DNA of 11,964 bases from Blastocladiella britannica (Eukaryota > Blastocladiomycota > Blastocladiomycetes > Blastocladiales > Blastocladiaceae), in the NCBI GenBank assembly GCA_025349905.2, contig MU625095.1, positions 1 through 11,964 on the forward strand, in the 5' to 3' direction. Below, one piece after another: positions 6,392 to 11,964 of the stretch. Position 1 is the first letter of the stretch. Each line of letters starts with the position of its first letter. The notes beneath the pieces were generated by a model. That model saw only the letters and a program-made list of their open reading frames with translations, made no database searches and was not told where the DNA came from. The translations under genes were made by a program, and so were the position numbers.

Positions 6392-9300
6392 ATGGCCGCC
6401 GCCGCACCTCAGGGCACGCCCTGCCAGTCCTACCCGTCGGGCACTCCGGCCGGACTCGCCGCTGCCTGGAAGGCCACCGCCGTGTGGACCTCCAGGCTCG
6501 ACGACAAGACCCGCTCGATTCTGACCCTTGATGTGCTTCTGGCCGCTCAACCGCAGACGCCGTTCCTGGGATGCCTCACGTACCCGACCAACGGCGACGA
6601 CAACGCGTCCGAGCTGCTGTACATGTGCTCCAACGGCGCCGTGATGCTCTCCAAGCAGATGCCGGCCGGGTCGCCTTTGTCTCCCGGTGGGGTTGCCATG
6701 CCGTGCCGTCCTGGGTGCCGCAGTGAGGTTGCCACGCCCGCGGACTCGGCGTCTCTTGCTCCGCTTCCGGCCAAGGGTGCGGTCACATCCTGTTTCATTG
6801 TTATTGCTTTAGGTTGTGCCTGGTTGTGTCTTGCGGCCGCTCCACTTGTGTGCAGTGTTGAACCGGACGGCTTTGCTCTTTTGGTCTTGGTCGCGTCGCC
6901 GCGCTTTGCTCCGTATCATATCAAAACGCTGAAATGAGATTGCCGGCATCAGAGACCGGACACACCCAAATGCAGCTCACTCACTCCAGTGTACGAACAA
7001 CAGGTCTGCGCGTCACCAACGAGGCAGCGGCCAACCTGCCCGATGCCCGTGCCGGCGCCCTTCTCGGCTGCTTTGCGCCCGCGTCCGCTGCGGCTACGAC
7101 ACTCGTATGTTCGCTTCCGATCTGGGGAACTTCTGCTCTGACTCCGCCCCAACTATGCTTGATGCCCTCCCATGGCGGCGGCACCCTCAACGCAACTCTG
7201 GACGCGTCCGGCACGACCGTTTCTTCCCCGACTTCGGGAAATGCGACCGCGGCACCTGGCGCAACTTCATCCGCCACGGCCGCCGAGGCGGACAAGTCCA
7301 CTGACGGTCTCGCTGGGTCAACGATTGCAGCCATCATTGGTGGATTGGTGGTCCTGGTCGGCGTCGGCTCAGGGATCGCCGTCTTTTGCTGCCTGGCGCG
7401 TCGCCGCAAGCGCAGTGAGCGCGCGTTGGTGTCTTTGGGTGCGAAAAACAGCCCGCAGCAGCCCCATTCCCAGGACCCGCATGACTTTGACGATCGCGAC
7501 GGCAGCGATCTGGGCGGCGGCAACGGCAGTGCCGGCGGTGGTGGCGGTGGTGGCGGTGGTGGCGGCGGTAATGGGTACTCAGTGGCTCCCGACCCGCACT
7601 CGTCATCTCTTGTGCAAAAGCTACTGGGCCGGCCATCGTACTCGCCCGGCAATGTCTCGGACAGCCAGCTGGCGGCGACGACGGGACCCGCGAGTCCCAA
7701 GTCTCACCACGGCGGCGGGTTTTACAAGCACAACAACCATCTCGCTTCGCCGTTGGTGCCGACGTTTTCGTCACCGCACTCGACGTCGGCCGACTTGCTC
7801 GCGTCATCGTCGCCGCACGGCAACTCGCTGTACAACATCAACATGACGGTGCTGAGTCCACGGGGCGCCGCTGCGACCCAGCCGTCGGGTTCGTCGTCGT
7901 CGCTGACTCACGTGTACAGCGCGACTGTCCAGCAGCCGCTTGCACCGATCGCGGAACTGGGCGCTGCTGTTCCTGCTGCCCACGACGACGCGTACCATCA
8001 GTCCGCCCCTGCAGCTCCCGCGATTTTGGTGGAATCTGAACTGGTCCGCCAGAAATCGACCACCACGCTTGAAAGCACGTCGTCCACCAGCATCGTGGTA
8101 GTCTCGGACTGCGGCAGCAGCATTCTCGTACCCGGAAACCCATCGGTGGCATCGTCCCCCTTGATTCCTACTACTTTGCCGCTGGGGGCGCCGCAGTCGC
8201 TCACCTCACCTGTCTTGTCGTCGTCGGGCTTCCCAACGTCGTACCTGCCACCGTCCCTGTCGCTGACGCGATCCGGATCGCCGTCTACCACAGGTGCGCG
8301 TCTGGCATACCCGCGTGATTCCGCCAGCAGTTTTGGTGGCAGCGCGGTTGCAGGTGGCTCTACTCCTGTCTTGTCTCCTCGTCCCGTTTTTGCGTCTGCT
8401 TTTGCTGCTCCTTCTGCTTATGCTGCTGCCACATACCCAGCCGAGGCGAACTGGCAACATCATCCTCCAGCGTTTGGCGGACCCAGCTTATTGCGCACAT
8501 CCAAGCAACCGTCAGTGGATTCGCTGGTCCTTGTGCCGGATTTTCCGCCGGCCGCCGAGCCAACCGCGCAGATGCTGCAAGTGGGCGACTCGGCGGCAAC
8601 AATGACCGCGATCGTGGGTGAGAGCAGCCTGGGCTCCTCGAGCGGGTCCAAGGCTGCCAAGCTCCTGTCGGGTCTCCGCCGAACGCTTTCGGGGGGCAAG
8701 TCGGCGACGCGGCGGTCGGTCGCAGACGTGTTCTTACCACTGCCGGGACCCGTGGGCGGGGCGACCACACCGTCCAACCCGAGCGCCGCTCCCTCCCCGG
8801 TGATGGTCGCCATGTCCATGCCCCTTGGATCGCTTTCCGTATCGTACCCGCCGCTGTCGCCAGTAGTGCTATCAGGGAGTTATGCGCCCTCGCCGGCGCT
8901 GGCATCAGTGTCGCCGTTCTTGGTCCCGCCAGCGATCCCACAACTGCCGCAGTCAGCGGCAACGGCAACTGGACCGTCTAATTTGACCGGGTGCTCGGTC
9001 ACGCTGTCGTCGTTCGGGTTGCGGCCAGCAGCATCGCGGTCCAAGCGGCCCAAGTCCACGGTCATGGCCGCCCCTGCCGCGCCATACTTGGCGGGTCCAG
9101 CGGTCAATAACGGCAGCGGGGATATGAGCACTGCCCAAAGCCACCGATCGTCGACACTAGCTATGTCCATGTCGTCTTTGATCCAGTTTGACCGGCAGGA
9201 ACCGTCCGGCCACGACAGCACGGCGCCAGCGCCAGTGGATCCCCGGCTAGTGGCGGCCGCCAAGTTGCGCAAGCAGCTGGACACGGCCATGGTGGATGTT

Positions 9301-10407
9301 CCCTTTTCGCCGACGCGGCCTTCCGCAGTGGAAGAATGGTACGCGATGGCGTCGGAATTGTCACTTGTCGTCGGCCACTACGTGAGCGCCACGTGTGCTG
9401 CCGATTCACCACCAGCGGCGGCACCGAGCTGGCCAGACGCCGCCGCCATGCACGCGCGCTCACCATCAGGGTCTCCGGAAGCGCGGCTGCGGCGCGCGGC
9501 CGTGCTCAACGCGCTGACGGGCCACTTGCGCCAGTTCCTCGATGGCGTCACCCACCCGGCACTCCTGGCGCTGAGTCCCGGGACCACGCACTCTGGCGGC
9601 AGTGTAGGCAGCACTGCCGCTCACGCGTCATCGACGTCGGCGCCGTTGGCTGCGGGAGCACTGGCGGGGTTACCCAAACCCAAACTGCTCAAGTTCGCGT
9701 TCGCCGATATCGCCGCGGCCGTGTCGGTGTTTGACCACCCGCCACCGTTCCCACCACCTCCCATGACGTCTACTGATGGTCCCGCAGGGTCGGTTTTGGA
9801 CCCGGCGTGCGACCCGGCGTGCCAGGCAGTGGTCGCCGAGTGGGCGACGGCCCCGGGGCCACTGGCAATCGCTCAGGACGCGGTGGCGTACGCGTTTCAT
9901 CCGGCGGCAGTGCGGTTCGTGGCTGCCGTCGCGGCAGCGTTCCCGGGCATGTGCAATGCGGTGGTGGCTGCCGGTCTATACACGCCATCGGGTGCGGCGG
10001 CGGCTGAGGCAGTGGCGATGGCCAATGGCAGCTACGCGCGACCCCAGGCCGAGCTCACGGTCGCGGTATGGTTCCAGTTCCTGTGGCACCAGACCCAGCG
10101 GTGGCTCAGGTTCAAGGCCGCGTGCCCGTTCGCGGCGGTCGTGGTCCCGCAGCCTGGGTGCGGGATCCGGCCCGAACTGATGCTGGTGGTCGGTCGGGCA
10201 CCTCCACCTCCAATGGTTGCTGGTGGTCCTCCTCCTGAGGGAGACAACGATGTGTTGGCATGGACAGTGTTCCCGGGCCTGGTGGACTTGGCGACAGGAC
10301 GCGTCGTCGCGCAGGCGCGCGTGTACGTGTCGTCGATGCCCGTGGTGGAGGGCGCGTCACTTGTTGCTGCTGCTGCCGCGGACAGTGCGGCACCAGGGTC
10401 GACGTGA
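6392..10407 (+). CDS. Large single-pass membrane protein with Cys-containing ectodomain and long cytoplasmic tail
   Basis: I do not recognise this gene. Two open frames (6392 to about 6912, and about 6990-10407) are best joined by one intron, giving about 1,312 aa. The ectodomain has repeated LGC...CS patterns and sequons NAS and NAT (twice), then a Ser/Thr/Ala stalk. The transmembrane helix (about residues 285-310, 7321-7398) is followed by RRRKRSER, so the N-terminus should face outward. The tail has a 12-Gly run, about 600 residues of Ser/Pro/Ala-rich low complexity, and PPPFPPPP and PPPP motifs suited to SH3/WW/profilin ligands. From about residue 925 a Trp- and Ala-rich, folded-looking domain runs to the end, with a terminal AWTVFPGLVDLATGRVVAQA. 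The layout recalls fungal wall-stress sensors (WSC/Mid2-like), but no WSC signature is seen. No signal peptide follows the chosen ATG, so the 5' end may be wrong. Coding is certain for 7004-10407; the splice junction is uncertain. Confidence 0.75.
6913..6989 (+). other. Candidate intron in the membrane-protein gene (uncertain)
   Basis: An intron is needed because the first frame stops at 6937 and the main frame is closed upstream by a stop at 6859-6861. GTATCA (6913) to CTCCAG (6989) is 77 bp, phase 2, and keeps a third LGC...LVCS unit as coding. Alternatives are GTGAGG (6723), the best donor by consensus, joined in phase 1 to CATCAG (ending 6952, with CTGAA about 20 nt upstream) or to CAACAG (ending 7003). 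These would be 230 or 281 bp, far longer than other introns in the window. A sequencing error is also possible. Confidence 0.35.
7534..7569 (+). repeat. 9-bp GGCGGTGGT tandem repeat coding poly-Gly
   Basis: Three exact copies of GGCGGTGGT and a degenerate fourth (GGCGGCGGT) encode 12 consecutive glycines in the juxtamembrane cytoplasmic tail. Because the unit is a multiple of three, length changes would stay in frame. Confidence 0.85.
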
Positions 10408-10670
10408 AGTAAATTCTCAATTGCTTAAATTCAAATTTCCTGTCTCCTTTTGTACCCCTGTCTGCTTGCTAGTCAGATCACGCTGAAGTGGTCTGGACCT
10501 CGTGGTTCTTCCATTTCTTCCATTTCTCACTTTTACTTGTCACAAAGGCGCAGGTCATGGAAGCAGTTTCGGCCACAAGTGCGCGCGTTGCCCGATCCTT
10601 TCAATAATGCTGTCGAAATTCAAAAAAAAAATGCATTAAAAAAAATCAATCCCAAAGGCTCGACAACTGC
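10408..10670. other. Intergenic region after the membrane-protein gene
   Basis: AT-rich sequence follows the stop codon, with no classic AATAAA close by. TTCCATTTC is tandemly duplicated at 10509-10526. Two A-runs at about 10622-10630 and 10638-10645 flank TGCATTA. No gene is supportable. Confidence 0.4.
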
Positions 10671-11012
10671 TCACAGCGCCGGTCGCACCTCGACTCGCTG
10701 TGCGCCGACAAACTCGGACTTTGGCGAGGATTCCTGGCCACATCCGCATCCGCGTCCCTCTGGCAAAGCACCTTGCTCTGCGCCGATGGAAGCAGCAACA
10801 TAATGTGCCTGGACCAGACCAGAAGCAACACCAGGGTGATCAACTATGCCCTTAGCAGGTAGGTATTTGTTGATGACAACATGGCGCAAGAGCTCTGCAC
10901 CAAAGTTGGCGATATTCAGATCACTACTATGAATGTGCAACATGATCCAAGACAGGCCGCTGAGTGGGACAACAAGGAGCTCATACAGGTTCTCAAACTC
11001 TATGGTGAACAA
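10671..11012 (-). other. 113-codon reverse-strand open frame in a lower-GC island
   Basis: The frame begins at a TTG (no ATG at its start), and the sequence just upstream has an in-frame TAA, so it is at best an internal exon or a degraded gene fragment. Residues about 8-75 read like a real protein (for example INKYLPAKGIVDHPGVASG), with balanced codons unlike the GC-rich host genes. The plus strand is also open at 10863-11120 and ends one segment with a perfect GTAAGT donor-like site at 11035-11040, so the coding strand cannot be decided. I recognise no family. A mobile-element remnant is a reasonable guess. Confidence 0.25.
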
Positions 11013-11258
11013 GGAGATATGTTACTGTTCAACAGTAAGTCAAGAAAAAAAAAGCAGCAAGTAGAAATAGCAAGTACTGTTGCGGGGGATGGCAGAGGGG
11101 AACAGACAAGCGTGCAGTAAACAGGTCTCAATGTCACTGTAGAAGGACGAGGCACATGAGCACGATCGTCAGTATGGCAACAGGAGACAGACAACAGATA
11201 AACCAAGCAAAGAGCCTTGAGAATAAATGCTGCCTGTGACGATCATGGTGTCACATGT

Positions 11259-11274
11259 GGTGGAACGGTGGAAC
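11259..11274. repeat. Tandem GGTGGAAC duplication
   Basis: Two exact adjacent copies of the 8-mer GGTGGAAC lie upstream of the TATA box. Just before them TGTGAC (11235-11240) and GTCACA (11250-11255) form a 6-bp inverted repeat. These could be protein-binding sites or random. Confidence 0.4.
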
Positions 11275-11329
11275 GTTGGCCATGGTTACCTGACCATCGA
11301 AGGCAGTGGAAGAGTAGGACCATGGCAGG

Positions 11330-11337
11330 TATAAAAG
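11330..11337 (+). promoter_or_regulatory. TATA box TATAAAAG
   Basis: A canonical TATAAAAG sits in the lower-GC island with no convincing plus-strand gene downstream. It may be the promoter of a mobile element, of a non-coding transcript, or a chance match. Confidence 0.35.
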
Positions 11338-11379
11338 GGACACTCATGACCATTGCCACATCCTGGGCTATGTGTTGCG

Positions 11380-11414
11380 AGTCAATAGAAATTGACTAAA
11401 ATACAAGTTGTATT
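11380..11414. repeat. Two adjacent perfect hairpins
   Basis: AGTCAAT (11380-11386) and ATTGACT (11391-11397) form a 7-bp stem with an AGAA loop. Two bases later AATACAA (11400-11406) and TTGTATT (11408-11414) form a 7-bp palindrome around a single G. They lie about 43-84 bp downstream of the TATA box. They could be a transcript 3'-end signal, a regulatory site or element-internal structure. Confidence 0.55.
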
Positions 11415-11500
11415 AAACCAGAAATCTCCTAGTCTTTCCCACCGACCCAGATCGCAGTGCCTCTCTGAACAGCGAACGTCACACAAATAAGGTAAAATAC

Positions 11501-11964
11501 CCTGAGAGCGCGAACTCGAGTACAGCAGAGTGCTCAAGTAAAAATCGCCTGGGAGGCACCCACGAACGCTGCCCGGCGAGCAAAGACCCATGGACGATCC
11601 AATGCGGCTGGTGGTGACCTCGGGTCTGCAGTTCGGGAACCCTTGGTGACCGTAAAGAGCGCCCGACGGATCGTACGAGCGGTATGAACCGCTGTTCTCG
11701 AGAAGCGCACCCGTGGTGCCATCGGGGCACATGGTCTCCTTCGACAGCCCGACCTGGCCCTTCATCAAGATGATGACCATCATGCCCACAAAGTACACGG
11801 CGAACGTGGCCAACGACTGCTTGAATTGGTACGTCCAGTCTTTGAGGAACACGGCGAGCACTTGGCGGCCAAACGACTTGTGCGCGACAAACTTGGGCAT
11901 CTCGAAGGGGGCCAACTCCGACTCCTTTTCCGACCCGGCGTCCGATTTGGTGGAGGTGGCCGTG
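11501..11964 (-). CDS. 5' part of a membrane-protein gene, possibly ABCA-type ABC transporter (partial, truncated)
   Basis: The reverse strand is open from the right window edge through codons with host-like GC-rich bias. A hydrophilic Ser/Glu/Lys lead is followed by MPKFVAHKSFGRQVLAVF and a KDWTYQFKQ motif, then a membrane helix (LATFAVYFVGMMVIILM) and a Cys/Gly/Pro-rich stretch with four cysteines that would sit in an extracellular loop. Basic lead, KxWxxQ-type motif, first helix and large loop are how ABCA-family half-transporters begin, but no nucleotide-binding domain is in the window, so the family call is weak. A GTATTT donor-like site follows codon 154 (phase 1, at 11500-11499). The frame otherwise runs to a stop at 11382-11384 with decaying coding quality. 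No remaining exons are found in the 1.1 kb before the convergent gene, so the gene is truncated or rearranged. Confidence 0.5.

Larger units (their letters stand above)
11235..11483. mobile_element. Possible solo-LTR-like or MITE-like segment (249 bp)
   Basis: The segment begins TGTGACG and ends CGTCACA, a perfect 7-bp inverted repeat with the 5'-TG...CA-3' ends typical of LTRs. A TATA box lies inside at 11330-11337. Its right end abuts the point where the reverse-strand membrane-protein frame stops making sense. There is no target-site duplication: left flank CTGCC, right flank CAAAT. No primer-binding site or polypurine tract is evident. A 7-bp inverted repeat alone can easily arise by chance at this scale. 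Confidence 0.25.

Noticed and set aside
6777..6812. 36-bp segment GTGCGG...CTTTAG as an extra intron
   Set aside because: Shorter than any other intron here, no branch motif, and the reading frame is open through it, so removal is not needed.
6981..7700. 239-codon reverse-strand open frame with a poly-Pro run
   Set aside because: It is the complement of the poly-Gly and membrane-helix coding region; the poly-Pro is a shadow of the GGC/GGT repeat.
4735..10407. A single fused gene combining the secreted protein and the membrane protein
   Set aside because: The first frame ends in a clean TGA at 6129-6131, the intervening 260 bp carries promoter/leader-like features, and no good splice sites bridge them.
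11235..11483. A complete LTR retrotransposon in the right-hand part of the window
   Set aside because: No second LTR, no target-site duplication, no primer-binding site and no reverse transcriptase, integrase or gag motif are visible; only a possible solo element is reported.
1..11964. tRNA, rRNA or CRISPR-like arrays
   Set aside because: No cloverleaf with a GGTTCRANTC-type T-arm, no rRNA-like blocks and no regularly spaced direct repeats were seen on reading both strands.

Overview
The window looks like nuclear DNA of a eukaryote, most likely a GC-rich, early-diverging (zoosporic) fungus such as a blastocladiomycete or chytrid. The evidence is GC-rich third codon positions, short spliceosomal introns of 49-70 bp with GT...AG ends and a YTGAY-like branch site about 15-22 nt before the acceptor, small intergenic gaps, and a gamma-tubulin complex gene. 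The lineage is inferred from style, not from a marker.

Layout, left to right. 1-1615: no gene I can support. It has a possible 3' gene tail at the very left, three GAGTCA/TGACTC bZIP-type sites with nested inverted repeats (236-408), and six CCAAT boxes (827-1354). 1616-4566 (+): a four-exon gene for gamma-tubulin complex component 2 (GCP2/Spc97 family), about 919 aa, the only gene recognised with high confidence. 4735-6131 (+): a four-exon gene for a 405-aa secreted, eight-cysteine protein of unknown family that seems to contain three loosely repeated units. 6392-10407 (+): a large gene, about 1,312 aa in the preferred model, for a single-pass membrane protein. It has a Cys-containing ectodomain, a Ser/Thr/Ala stalk, one transmembrane helix, a basic stop-transfer patch, a very long Ser/Pro/Ala-rich cytoplasmic tail and a folded-looking C-terminal domain. 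Its exon junction and its missing signal peptide are unresolved.

10408-11500 changes character: it is visibly less GC-rich, has no assignable gene, and holds a 113-codon reverse-strand open frame, a possible 249-bp LTR-like/TIR-bounded segment (11235-11483) with a TATA box, and two perfect small hairpins. 11501-11964 (-): the 5' part of a membrane-protein gene (possibly ABCA-type ABC transporter) runs in from the right edge. No matching 3' part is present, so it is truncated or has been separated from its remainder.

The GCP2 gene is a housekeeping component of microtubule nucleation. The two following genes, one secreted and one membrane-anchored, lie head to tail, share A-rich leaders and Cys-patterned extracellular regions, and may form a lineage-specific cell-surface pair. 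That last point is inference.
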